A stretch of 64,000 bases of DNA from Prorocentrum cordatum (lineage: Eukaryota > Sar > Dinophyceae > Prorocentrales > Prorocentraceae). Positions 53,160-63,806 of the stretch are shown here, in pieces. The stretch is from contig CAUYUJ010022504.1 in NCBI GenBank assembly GCA_963575745.1, forward strand, positions 520,159 to 584,158. The letters are read 5' to 3'. Under the pieces are notes generated by a model. That model was not told the DNA's origin, ran no database searches, and saw only the letters and a program-made list of their open reading frames with translations. The stretch's first letter is position 1. Each line of letters starts with the position of its first letter. The translations under genes and the position numbers were made by a program.

Positions 53160-53306
53160 CGATGATGATGGTGGTGGTGGTGATGATGATGATTCTTAGG
53201 ATGCGGATGAGGGGAGGAGGGGATGGAGGTGGAGAGGAGAGGAGAGGAGGACCGCGGGGCCCGTCTCTTCAGAACGAGGACCCAACACAACATAATGGTT
53301 GGGAAC
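51303..53306 (+). repeat. Satellite module S5, 90-bp units
   Basis: Leader at 51303-51365 fused to the preceding tail. About 17 units follow to 52962 with the subfamily marker GCATGCAACCTCTGCCTTTT. A CAT/CTG microsatellite (53070-53170) and GA-rich tract precede the tail at 53247-53306. Confidence 0.93.
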
Positions 53307-53415
53307 TAGAGCAGACGCGGCAGCGGAGCAGACGCGACAACATTCAGTAACTCTGAGTTAATGTGTGCAAACACAGCCATCAGCACCACCACCACCGTCA
53401 TCGCCACCATCATCG

Positions 53416-53448
<33 letters not shown>

Positions 53449-54040
53449 ACAGTAGCAACATCATCATCATCACCATCATTACCATCATCAGCAGCAGCAT
53501 GAGCATCATCATAGTGCTCAGTATCATCATCAACAGCAGCATCATCATCAGCATCAGCATCAGCATCAGCATCATCATCATCATCATCGTCATCAACAAC
53601 AGCAGTATCAGCATCATCATCAGCAGCATCAACAACCTCACGATCATCATAAGCATCATACATATCATCAGCAACATCATCAGCATCATAATCAGCATCA
53701 ACATCAGTCTCAACAGCAACAGCAGCATCAGCAACAGCAGGATCAGCATCATCAGAGTCCGCATCATTATCATCAACAGCCACAAAGACAACAGCAACAG
53801 CACCAACCACAACAACAACGGCAACAGTATTACAAGCCACAACAGCAACACCAATCACAGCAATATCAACAACAACACAAACAACGGCTACGACTACAAC
53901 AGCAACTAAAACAACTACAACTATCTCAACAACCGACACTAACAACTTCAATACCAACAACGACAAAAAGCATCACAGCCATAATCACAACAACGACCAC
54001 AACTACAAAACAAGCAGCACCACAATTACAACAAAACCAC

Positions 54041-54103
<63 letters not shown>

Positions 54104-54218
54104 CAACAAGGACAACCACAACAACAGCAACAACGACAACAGCAGCAGCAACCACAAACACCGCAATCGCAACGAACACAACAACCACAACCACGAAAAC
54201 AACAACAACAACAAAAAA
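53307..54218. repeat. CAT then CAA microsatellites
   Basis: (CAT/CAG)n at 53380-53780 grades into (CAA/CAC)n to 54218. It separates the S5 tail from the S6 leader. No coding function. Confidence 0.93.
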
Positions 54219-56720
54219 CATAGCCTGGCGACGGACCCAACCATATGCAGTTGTGAATGCCGCAATTGTGCTGGGTGGTGGCGGACGCATGCGGGTGGTG
54301 CCACTGGGACCTTCGGTGGAGCTCCCTATGGGGCCACGAAGCGCTGTACTGGGTGGGTGAGACGCGGTCAGCACGGGCTGTGCTGCGTGGTGGCGGACGC
54401 ATGCGAGCGGTGCCACTGGGACCTTCGGTGGAGCTCCCTATGGGGCCACGAAGCGCTGTACTGGGTGGGTGAAGCGCAGGCAAGGATCAAGGGCTGTGCA
54501 GGGTGGTGGCGGACGCATGCGGGCGGTGCCGCTGTGACCTTTGGTGGAGCTCCCTATAGGGCTACGAAGCGCTGTTCTGGGTGGGTGAAGCGCTGGGAAC
54601 AAGGGCTGTGCTGGGTGGTGGCGGACGCAAGCGGGCAGTGCCACTGGGACCTTTGGTGGAGCCCCCTGTGGGGCCACGAAACCTGCGAGGGGTGTGCCAG
54701 AATGGGGTGTGGAACCGCATGCGGGCGCAGCCACTGGGGCCTTCGGTGGAGCTCCCTATGGAGCCACGAAACGTGTGAGGGGTGTGCCGAAATAGGGGGT
54801 GGAACCGCATGCGAGCGCAGCCACTGCGGCGTTCGGTGGAGCTCCCTATGGGGCCACGGGACGTGTGAAGGGCGTGCAGAAAAAAAGGGTGTGGAACCGC
54901 ATGCGAGCGCAGCCACTGGGACCTTCGGTGGAGCTCTCTATGGGGCCACGAACCGTGTGAGGGGTGTGCCGAAATGGGAGGGGGGGAACCACATGCGAGC
55001 GCAGCCACTGGGGCCTTCGGTGGAGCTCCCCATGGAGCCACCCACGAAGCGTGGGAGGGGTGTGCCAGAATGAGGGGTGGGACCGCATGCGAGCGCAGCC
55101 ACTGGAGCGTTCGGTGGAGCTCTCTATGGGGCCACGAAACGTGTGAGAGGTGTGCCAGAATGGGGGGTGGAACCGCATGCGGGCGCAGCCACTGGAGCGG
55201 GGCCAGTGTACGCTCCAATGCTCCACCCGGCGGTGTGCCATGGGGGGTGGCGCACTGGAGCTCCCTATGGGGCCACGAACTGGGGCCTTCGGTGGAGCTC
55301 CCTATGTGTGAGGGGTGTGCCAGAATGGGGGGTGGAACCGCATGCGGGCGCAGCCACTGGGGCCTTCGGTGGAGCTCCCTATGGGGCCACGAAACGTGTG
55401 AGGGGTGTGCCAGAATGGGGGGTGGAACCGCATGCGGGCGCAGCCACTGGGGCCTTCGGTGGAGCTCCCTATGGGGCCACGAAACGTGTGAGGGGTGTGG
55501 TGGAGCTCATGACGAAACGTGTGAGGGGTGTGCCAGAATGGGGGGTGGAACCGCATGCGGGCGCAGCCACTGGGGCCTTCGGTGGAGCTCCCTATGGGGC
55601 CACGAAACGTGTGAGGGGTGTGCCAGAATGGGGGGTGGAACCGCATGCGGGCGCAGCCACTGGGGCCTTCGGTGGAGCTCCCTATGGGGCCACGAAACGT
55701 GTGAGGGGTGTGCCAGAATGGGGGGTGGAACCGCATGCGGGCGCAGCCACTGGGGCCTTCGGTGGAGCTCCCTATGGGGCCACGAAACGTGTGAGGGGTG
55801 TGCCAGAATGGGGGGTGGAACCGCATGCGGGCGCAGCCACTGGGGCCTTCGGTGGAGCTCCCTATGGGGCCACGAAACGTGTGAGGGGTGTGCCAGAATG
55901 GGGGGTGGAACCGCATGCGGGCGCAGCCACTGGGGCCTTCGGTGGAGCTCCCTATGGGGCCACGAAACGTGTGAGGGGTGTGCCAGAATGGGGGGTGGAA
56001 CCGCATGCGGGCGCAGCCACTGGGGCCTTCGGTGGAGCTCCCTATGGGGCCACGAAACGTGTGAGGGGTGTGCCAGAATGGGGGGTGAACCGCATGCGGG
56101 CGCAGCCACTGGGGCCTTCGGTGGAGCTCCCTATGGGGCCACGAAACGTGTGAGGGGTGTGCCAGAATGGGGGGTGGAACCGCATGCGGGCGCAGCCACT
56201 GGGGCCTTCGGTGGAGCTCCCTATGGGGCCACGAAACGTGTGAGGGGTGTGCCAGGGGGGGTGGAACCGCATGCAGCCACTGGGGCCTTCGGTGGAGCTC
56301 CCTATGGGGCCACGAAACGTGTGAAGGGTGTGCCAGAATGGGGGGTGGAACCGCATGCGAGCGCAGCCACTGGGGCCTTCGGTTGAGCTCCCTATGGGGC
56401 CACGAAACGTGTGAGGGGTGTGCCGAAATGGGGGGTGGAACCGCATGCGAGCGCAGCCACTGCGGCGTTCGGTGGAGCTCCCTATGGGGCCACGGGACGT
56501 GTGAGGGGTGTGCCAGAATGGGGGGTGGAACCGCATGCGGGCGCAGCCACTGGGGCCTTCGGTGGAGCTCCCTATGGGGCCACGAAACGTGTGAGGGGTG
56601 TGCCAGAATAGGTGTGGGAGGGGGAGGAGGGGAGAGGAAGGGGAGGAGGAGGAAGGAGGAAGGAACGCGGGGCGACGTCTCTTCAAAACGGGGACCCAAC
56701 ACCACAGGATGGTTGGGAAC
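54219..56720 (+). repeat. Satellite module S6, homogenised 90-bp units
   Basis: Leader at 54223-54270; about 26 units to 56606. From 55309 to 56250 the 90-bp unit (GGGGTGTGCCAGAATGGGGG, CGCATGCGGGCGCAGCCACT, TCGGTGGAGCTCCCTATGGG) is repeated with almost no change, apart from a rearranged stretch near 55200-55310, an insertion near 55500 and a 1-bp deletion near 56087. GA-rich tract, then tail at 56663-56720. Frames of 358-490 codons on both strands are by-products of 90 being divisible by three. Confidence 0.96.
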
Positions 56721-56939
56721 TACCATCATCAGCAAGAACGATAACAGCAACATCAGCAACATCAGCAACAGCAACCACCACTACCACAACCACAACAACA
56801 ACTACACCAACGACAACAACAGCACCAGCAAAGTCAACAAAGACAGCATCCACCATAACACCAACAAGAATAACAACAACCACCACTACCATCGCCACAG
56901 CAACTACGACAGCATCCACACACAACAACAGCAACAAAG

Positions 56940-56979
<40 letters not shown>

Positions 56980-57814
56980 CCACAACAATAACAAAAACAA
57001 TCAATAACAAGAACAACAACGTCAGCGTTCTCCAATTGCCCTCATCGTCGCTATCATCATCATCAGCAATAGCATCATCACCGTCATCACCAGTATCATC
57101 AAGTCGTGTTGTTCGTCCACCATGTCCGACACAAGCATCATCATCATCCTCTCCGCATCGTCCTCGTCCTCTTAGCGTCATCAGCATCAGCATCGTCGCC
57201 ATCCCTCGTACCGATTCCAACAACTGCCACCGAAAATGCTGGGCGGGCACGGTGGTAAGACTTCCCGCATATACATGCGTGTATATATGTCATCCATATT
57301 ATGTCTATGCACACAAAAATGTATACAATGAGCCTCCCACTTTGAGTATGCAAGCACCATAAGGAAAAACACAGCTGCCCGAGCATCATCCTCATCTCTC
57401 CGACACACGGTCCTCACCCCCCAAGCCAGGAGGAGCAGGATGTGGGGCGGGAGGGGGAGAGCGGGAGCACGAGAAGGACGAGGAAGGAGGGCGGAAAAGG
57501 AAGGGAAAAGGAAGCGAAGAGGAAGGCGAGGAGGCGAGGGGGCGGGCGAGAGAGAGGGAAGACGTGGGACCATGAGACAGGGGCGGTCGGGAAAAACAAA
57601 CAGCAGAATGCCAAAGACCTCCCGTCACGATCCTTCAACAGCGAGAGGAGGTGGCGGCAAGCGGTTCCTGGACCCCTCATTGGACCCCAGAGGGCTCACC
57701 ACCCCACTGGGGTCCAGCTCTGAAAGGGCCCCAGAAGTAAAACCGGCATGTCCCTCTACAGGAGGATTATCATCATACCTACTGGTGTGATCTCGCACTG
57801 CTTTATTTCCGACC
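56721..57814. other. CAA/CAT microsatellites and spacer
   Basis: (CAA)n to about 57000 and (CAT)n-like to 57200. The remainder has no gene. At 57745-57760 the minus strand carries TGTAGAGGGACATGCC, which resembles 60200. Confidence 0.7.
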
Positions 57815-58725
57815 GTGCGCTCTGCTGGTGGTCGTGCTGGTGGTCGTGCTGGTGGTCGTGCTGGTGGTCCTGCTGGTGGTCCTGCTGGTGGTTGTGCTGG
57901 TGATCGTGCTGGTGGTTGTGCTGGTGGTCGTGCTTGTGGAGGTGCTGGTGGCCGTGCTGGTGGCTGGTCGTGCTGGTGGTCGTGCTGGTTGTTGTGCTGG
58001 TCGTCGTGCTGGTGGATGTGCTGGTGGTCGTGCTGGTCGCTGGTGGTGGTTGTGCTGGTGGTCGTGCTGGTGGTCGTGCTGCTGTTTGTGCTGGTTGTCG
58101 TGCTGGTGGTTGGTGGTGCTGGCTGGTCGTGCTGGTGGTCGTGCTGGTGGTCCTGCTGGTGGTCCTGCTGGTGGTCGTGCTGCTGGTCCTGCTGGTGGTT
58201 GTGCTGGTGGTTGTGCTGGTGGTTGTGCTGGTGGTCGTGCTGGTGATTGTGCTGGTGGTCGTGCTTGCGGAGGTGCTGGAGGCCGTGCTGGTGGTGCTGG
58301 CTGGTCGTTCTGGTGGTCGTGGTTGGTGGAGGTGCTGGTGGTCGTGCTGCTGGCCCGGTGCTGTTGGCTGGGCCTGCTGCTCTCCCTTGTGCTGGTGGTT
58401 GTGCTGCTTGTCGTGCTGGTGGTTGTGCTGGTGGCTGGTCGTGCTGATGGAGGTGCTGGTGCTCGTGCTGGTGGTCGTGTTGGTGGCTGTGCTGGAGGTC
58501 GTGCTTGTAGAGGTGCTGGTGGCCGTGCTGGTGGCTGGTCGCGCTCGTGGTCGCGCTGGTGGTTGTGCTGGTCGTCGTGCTGGTGGTTCTGCTGGTGGTC
58601 GCGCTGGTGGTTGGTAGTGCTGGAGGTGCTGGTGGTCGTGTTGGTGGTCGTGCTGGTCGCGCTGGTGGTCGTTCTGGTTGCTGCCCGTGCTGGCGGTCTG
58701 GCTGGTGGTCGTGCTGGCGCACCGC
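57815..58725. repeat. GTGCTGGTGGTC minisatellite
   Basis: About 75 copies of a 12-bp unit GTGCTGGTGGTC/T with point variants. All three plus frames and two minus frames stay open (Val/Leu, Gly/Arg/Ala and Cys/Trp on plus; His/Gln and Pro/Ala on minus), which reflects the 12-bp period. Confidence 0.95.
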
Positions 58726-59820
58726 TCCTTCCCTGTGCCCCCCTCCCCTTGCACTCGTGCTCTCCCCACCTTGAACCTCCACAAGCGCCCTCCGCCGTGC
58801 CCCCCCCGCCCTCGCTAGTGGTTGGTAGTGCTGGAGGTGCTGGTGGTCGTGTTGGTGGTCGTGCTGGTTCTTGTGCTGGTGGTCTCCTCTTGCCCCCGTG
58901 CTCCCTCCACGCCCCCCGGGCCCCCGCGCCTTCTCCTCCGTGCCCCCCCGCCGTCCACGAGCCCCCCCCCCCCCCTTATTCCGACCGTGCGCCCTCCCCC
59001 CGCCCCTCCCCTCCGTGCCCCCCCCAGCCCTCCCGGACCCCGCTCCCTTTATTCCGACCGTGCGCCCTCCCCCCGCTCCTCCCTTGCGCCCCCCTCCTCT
59101 TGCCCCCGTGCCCCCTATCTTCCCGGAGCCCCTCCCTTATTCCGACCGTGCGCCCTCCCCCCGCCCCCCCTTGCCCCCCCCGCCCTCCCGAGACCCCTCT
59201 TCCCTTATTCTGACCGTGCGCCCTCCCCCCGCTCCTCCCTTGCGCCCCCCTCCTCTTGCCCCCGTGCCCCCCATCTTCCCAGAGGCCCCCTCCCCTTATT
59301 CCGACCGTGCGCCCTCCCCCCGCCCCTCCCCTGCGCCCTCTCCCGTTGTCCCGGTGCCCCCCCATTCTTCCCTTTCCTCCGCGCCTTCTCCCCCGTGCTT
59401 CCCCCGCCCTCCCCGGGTTCCCCTCCCCTTACTCAGACCGTGCGCCCCCTCGCCCCGCTCCTCCCCTGCGCCCCCCTCCCCTTGCCTCCGTGCTTCCCTG
59501 CGCGCCCCCACCCTCTCCGGGCTTCCGCGCCTTCTCCCTCGTGCCCCGCCCGCCTTCCCCGGGCCCCCCTCCTCTTATTCCGATCGTGCGCCCTCTCCCC
59601 GCCCCCTCCCTGCGCCCCCCCCCCTGGCCCCAGTGCTTCCCCCACCGAGTTTCCGCGCATGTTCCCTCGTGCACTCCCCGCCTTCCCCGGGCCCCCCTCG
59701 CCTTATTCCGGCCGTGCGCCCTCCCCCTGCTCCCCCCCTGCGCCCATCTACCCCGCGTGCTCCCCCCACTCTCCCCGGGCCTCCGCGCCTTCTCCCCCGT
59801 GCCCCCCCCCCCCGCTCTTC
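58726..59820. repeat. C-rich repeats with a 16-bp anchor
   Basis: Pyrimidine-rich units each begin near TTATTCCGACCGTGCG (about 58976, 59049, 59138, 59205, 59297, 59430, 59574, 59702), at 67-144 bp spacing. The same anchor occurs once at the start of the preceding minisatellite (about 57807). No gene. Confidence 0.88.
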
Positions 59821-60199
59821 ACGCTTCGCGGAATTATCCCAACCAGCCCATCCCAAAGCAGCCGCCAGGCGAGTTGGCTTGCTGAGGGAGGCGTAGCAGC
59901 AAGCAATCCAAAAGTGTACCACATCCGTCTTGGAGGCCCCTTGGGGTCGTCTCTGGCCGTCTGGGGCATCCTGAGGCAATCTTGGGTCCATCTTGCGCCG
60001 CGTTGGAGACATCTTCGGGCCATTTTCGGCTCTCTTGGAGCCATTGCCATCTGCCGTCTGTCTCGCATCCGCGATTGTATGATCCTTGGCACGCGTGCCC
60101 CTGGTTCAAAAATAACAGTTAAACAAAAGTGTGGAGACGATTCTTCGACTATGTTTGAATATGGTTTGACTATGTTTCATTGTTCTTCCAAATTCCACC
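59821..60199. other. Spacer upstream of right-hand LTR element
   Basis: Contains a short stretch (59930-60050) of TTGG/GGCC-type repeats resembling 10893-11700. No gene recognised. Confidence 0.45.
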
Positions 60200-60634
60200 T
60201 GTAGGGGACATGCCCGACCTAACACCAGAGGGGGGAGCAGCTCCTGAGGGCCCCGGGGCTGGGAAAGGCCCCAGGGGGCCGAAAATGGCGAGATTTCTCG
60301 GGACCCGCGAAGGCCCTCTTTTTCATGGCGATCTTCTCCTCCTCCTCCTCCTCCTCCTCCTCCTCCTCCTCTCTCGTAGAAATCGGGTTTTTGTCTAGAA
60401 CTCTAACCAAGGTTAGTATGCGGATTTCTGTACTCATATTCAGTGCTCGAGCTTTCTGTGCGCGGTTTTCATATCGAACTGTTTTGTTTGACTAGGCTCG
60501 TGAACGAGCCCCTGGCACCTTGCCCCAGAGGAAAGAGACACTCTTCCCATTTTACATCGTTGAAGTTGATTGCTGATATCATCTTACTTTCTCGTTATCT
60601 CTCTTCGAGTGAACCTCGACGAGGCGACAAATCA
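60200..60634 (+). repeat. Putative 5' LTR of the right-hand element
   Basis: The interval starts TGTAGGGGACATG and ends AAATCA two bases before a PBS-like TGGTAGTGCGGAGC. A TG…CA interval of 435 bp fits an LTR, but the second LTR is outside the window. Short fragments similar to the start occur at 6025 and 57745-57760, which could be LTR relics. Contains (CTC)n at 60338-60370. Confidence 0.4.
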
Positions 60635-60635
60635 T

Positions 60636-60649
60636 TGGTAGTGCGGAGC
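60636..60649 (+). promoter_or_regulatory. Primer binding site of the right-hand element
   Basis: TGGTAGTGCGGAGC, 37 bp upstream of the Gag ATG, matches the two other PBS sequences in this window at 11-12 positions. Confidence 0.6.
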
Positions 60650-60685
60650 TTGGTTGAAGTGTTGTCTTGACTCAACGCTATTGAG

Positions 60686-62392
60686 ATGGCATCATCGAGC
60701 ACGGGCCAAGGCGTCGAGTTTCAGAGGATACCGACGTGGGACGGCAAAGCGGAGACCCTGGACGAGTACCAAGCTGAGGTAGAGCTGCTCACCCTGGCGA
60801 CGAAGGAAGACGACAGGAAGCTGCTGGGACCAAGGCTGGCGCAGGCTCTCCCGAAGAATACTGCGCACAGGAAGCTGGCCCTGCGACTTCCGCGGACGGA
60901 GGACACGCCCGACGCGATCGTAGGGGAAAAGGGCCCAGAGAACTTACTGAGGGCCTTTCAGAAGAGTTTGGGGAAGCAAGCATCGAGTGACGCGGTGGAC
61001 AAAGTGTTCGTTTATTACTACGATCGGAAGACGTCAGGCCCAAGATTGAGGAAGCTTGGACAGACGATTGGCCTCTACGCGGAGCAGGAGGAAGATGCTT
61101 ACCAGGAGATGGAGAAGAGTGTCCGGGCCATCTGCCCGGGCATCGACGCGATCGATTTGATCCCCGACGAGCTGCGTGGGATCATCTTCCTTGTGAATGC
61201 TGGCCTTGACCCGAGCGAGCGCGCCACGGTGGTGGCGGGCCTCCACGACTGGTCCATCGAATCAGTAGTCGACAAGCTGAAGAACGTATGGTCGGACAAG
61301 GATCTGGCTGCGAGGGACAACATCGTGGCGAGGCGAAAGGACATGAGGATCCAGAGCACCCGCGACGGCCGTCGCGATCGCTCGAAGGTCAACTACCAGG
61401 ACGACGAGGAAGAGGACGAAGCCTTCTTCGAGGGCAGCCACGAGGTCGACGAGGAGGACGTCTACTACGAAGAGGAGGCCGCCACCGAAGAGCAGATGGA
61501 AGAGCTGGAGGCATTCGCAGAGGATGCAGAGGTGTACGCTCAGGACGCACATCGGACCTTCACGGAGGCCAAGAAGATGCTGGCGGAGGCGGCCAAGAAC
61601 AGGAGTGGCTACTTCCCAGTGGTTGGGATAGGACAGCTCCCGGAGAAGCAGCAGCAGCGCGACACACACAAAGCAGCTGTGACGGCGAAGTCGGCGCTGC
61701 GGCCCTCCAAGCCTCCAGGCCCACAAGGAGGGGGGCGCCGTGCTCCTCCCCCACCACAACCCGTGGGCCGCCGTCCGACAGGCAAGGGCAAGGGCCGCGG
61801 GATCAAGTGCTTGATCTGCCAGGGCCCGCATCGGGCAGTTGATTGCCCGAAGCGGCTCAGCACCGGAGCAGATGGCAACAACATGCAGATGGCCTCAGGG
61901 CAGGTTGGTTTCGTGGACGCCGAGACAGACGAGACGAACTACGGCAACGAGGGGATCCCGCCAGAGGATGGCCAAGCGGGCTGGGTACACGAGGAGATGG
62001 TCGGCTACGCGATCATCGACACCGGGGCCTCCAAGAGCATGATCGGCCTGGACCTCGCCGTTGCGATCCAGGACACGATCGTGGAGGAGACGGGCATCGA
62101 CCAGGTCACCATGGACTACAGCAAGACGACGAAGTTCACATACGCGGGCGGCGAGAAGGGCCAGTCCATCGGAAAGTTCGGGTTCGAGCATCCTGTGGCG
62201 CTCGTGGAAGACGACAACAAGCTGTGGTTCGATCTCGTGGAGACCAAGTCCCCGATGCTGCTCGGCCTTGACTATCTCGAGAAGTCTGGAGCCGACCTCG
62301 TCAAGGACAGGTTGGCGCTCGTCTACCCCGACGGCCACGAGGAGCCAGTGGTGAAGCTTTCCAGCTCCCACTACGCACTGCCCGTCCTTTGA
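60686..62392 (+). CDS. gag: Retrotransposon Gag-protease
   Basis: 568 codons from ATG 60686, TGA at 62390. The N-terminal 220 residues are Gag capsid-like (IPTWDGKAETLDEYQAEVEL; VYYYDRKTSGPRLRKLGQ; LIPDELRGIIFLVNAGLD). An acidic low-complexity patch follows (residues 240-275), then a zinc knuckle CLICQGPHRAVDC, which is CX2CX3HX4C and one residue shorter than the canonical form. The last 130 residues are a retropepsin-like domain: GYAIIDTGASKSMIG with the DTGA active site and MLLGLDYLEKSGADL resembling the conserved C-terminal hydrophobic-Gly motif. A single frame ends after protease, so integrase/RT must lie downstream. Intact. Confidence 0.88.
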   Translation: MASSSTGQGVEFQRIPTWDGKAETLDEYQAEVELLTLATKEDDRKLLGPRLAQALPKNTAHRKLALRLPRTEDTPDAIVGEKGPENLLRAFQKSLGKQASSDAVDKVFVYYYDRKTSGPRLRKLGQTIGLYAEQEEDAYQEMEKSVRAICPGIDAIDLIPDELRGIIFLVNAGLDPSERATVVAGLHDWSIESVVDKLKNVWSDKDLAARDNIVARRKDMRIQSTRDGRRDRSKVNYQDDEEEDEAFFEGSHEVDEEDVYYEEEAATEEQMEELEAFAEDAEVYAQDAHRTFTEAKKMLAEAAKNRSGYFPVVGIGQLPEKQQQRDTHKAAVTAKSALRPSKPPGPQGGGRRAPPPPQPVGRRPTGKGKGRGIKCLICQGPHRAVDCPKRLSTGADGNNMQMASGQVGFVDAETDETNYGNEGIPPEDGQAGWVHEEMVGYAIIDTGASKSMIGLDLAVAIQDTIVEETGIDQVTMDYSKTTKFTYAGGEKGQSIGKFGFEHPVALVEDDNKLWFDLVETKSPMLLGLDYLEKSGADLVKDRLALVYPDGHEEPVVKLSSSHYALPVL

Positions 62393-62672
62393 GGGTGCCC
62401 AGCCGGAGGCCGAGACAACGCCGAAGGATTGGGAAAAGAGAGAAGTTGTCAAGTTTGTTCTCCCATCAATCATCGATCGCCCCGAGTCCCCTGGAAAGAC
62501 CAGAGTCAGGATAACATGAAGATCACGCTCATTAATTCAAAAACCACTGCAATTCTCCAATACAAAGAAGCAAACAGCGTGCAGAAAACGAAAAGCCTCA
62601 GTATGGGGACCTCCAGGGAGCCCAAGGTGGGGACCCAGGCCACACAAGCACGAGACACTGCACTTCATGAAG

Positions 62673-62867
62673 TACGGCTACCACACTTACGAGAGAGTCC
62701 ATGTCATGGAGTACGGCTACCACATGTACGAGAGAGGTCATGTCCTGCAGTACGGCTACCACGGGCACGAGATAGGTCATGTCAACATGTACGGTTACAG
62801 CATGCACGAGATGGATCATGTCATAGAGTACGGCCATAGCATGCACAAGACAGGCTATGTCACGCAC
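62673..62867 (+). repeat. 39-bp minisatellite, five copies
   Basis: Five exact-length 39-bp units with sequence drift. Each encodes 13 residues of the type YGYHMYERGHVLQ in the frame that leads into the next ORF. A further diverged copy precedes it (62643-62672). Confidence 0.9.
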
Positions 62868-62996
62868 ACATATTCGCAGCACGCCATGAGAACACGGAGC
62901 AGCATATGCCAGATATATGTCCACCGCCTCCGAAGCCATTTTCGCCAAGCAGTTGCTCCGGGAGGAGCTTTCGTGATTTCCGCAAGGAAGATATTC

Positions 62997-63806
62997 ATGT
63001 GCAGTCCGCAGGGGCCATGGGAATCATCAGAGGTCGAGATCTCGGACGAAGAGTTCGAGTGGGACATGGTGGGACCGCCCAACGTAGAGGAGGGCTCTCC
63101 CTCCTCAGTGCCGCCCTCGCCGTCGGCTGCGCCTGCGATGGAGGCAGGTCCGATCCAGTTCTACGAGGACCTGAGGGGGCAGGCGATGGAGCTGTTCGCC
63201 GTGACCGACCCGGACACGAAGGAGGAACTGAGGGATCAGGCAGCCAGACAGGCGGCCAAAGACGGCCTGCTCGCGGAGACGGCTCGTCGAGCAAGGGCTG
63301 GAACGCTACCTACGTCCTGGAAGTACCTCCTCGCCGAGGCGGAGACCGCCTGGGCCAAGGATCAGGGTCGCAGCCTGCAGGTGGACGCCGAGGTCAGGGA
63401 GTTGCCGACGGTACCGAGAACCAAGCCGAGAGGATCAGGACAGTCGGATCCGAAGCCCTCGGAGGTCCATCCGGTGGGACCCCCAGAGAGCAAGGGGACA
63501 CCCGCTCCACGTCCAGAGCCAACGACTCCCTTCCTCAAGAAGCTCTCCTCGGGCAAGAATCGGAACACCAAGACGTCAGCCAGCAAGCCGGAGGAACCAG
63601 ATCGGTCGTCGGAGACCGTGGAGCAGGCTGGACGCAATCGGTGGCAGCGGCTCGTGCTGCGGATCCAGTCCCGCAAGCGCTGGTCACAGCAGGCTCAGCT
63701 GCTGAAGTACGCAAAGAACGGGTGCCCCAAGAAGTTCACGGAGGCGAAGGGCTTTGGAGCTCACCTCGGCAGGTGGAGCTGGCGGGAGATAAGCTACGAG
63801 TGGTAG
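62997..63806 (+). CDS. N-terminal part of Pol of the right-hand element
   Basis: The frame is open from 62667 through the 39-bp repeats, but protein-like sequence starts about ATG 62997 (CSPQGPWESSEVEISDEE…). It has helical, acidic and Pro-rich segments (FYEDLRGQAMELFAVTD; SWKYLLAEAETAWAKDQG) and ends at TAG 63804-63806. No domain recognised. In its last 260 bp an overlapping frame (-1) becomes protein-like and continues off the window. Position after Gag-Pro supports Pol, N-terminal to integrase. Confidence 0.5.
   Translation: MCSPQGPWESSEVEISDEEFEWDMVGPPNVEEGSPSSVPPSPSAAPAMEAGPIQFYEDLRGQAMELFAVTDPDTKEELRDQAARQAAKDGLLAETARRARAGTLPTSWKYLLAEAETAWAKDQGRSLQVDAEVRELPTVPRTKPRGSGQSDPKPSEVHPVGPPESKGTPAPRPEPTTPFLKKLSSGKNRNTKTSASKPEEPDRSSETVEQAGRNRWQRLVLRIQSRKRWSQQAQLLKYAKNGCPKKFTEAKGFGAHLGRWSWREISYEW

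Noticed and set aside
53358-53966. 202-codon Val/Asp/Ala-rich frame
   Set aside because: Product of the CAT/CAA microsatellite.
42100-56606. CRISPR-like array of spaced repeats
   Set aside because: Units are contiguous and diverge along their whole length; there are no unique spacers, no cas genes, and the context is eukaryotic.
54974-56774. Open frames of 358-490 codons on both strands with a perfect 30-residue repeat
   Set aside because: They follow directly from the 90-bp satellite period and are open in several frames at once. No independent coding evidence.
57828-59213. 461-codon hydrophobic Val/Leu-rich frame that could look like a membrane protein
   Set aside because: It is the translation of a 12-bp GTGCTGGTGGTC minisatellite. 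Other frames are equally open.
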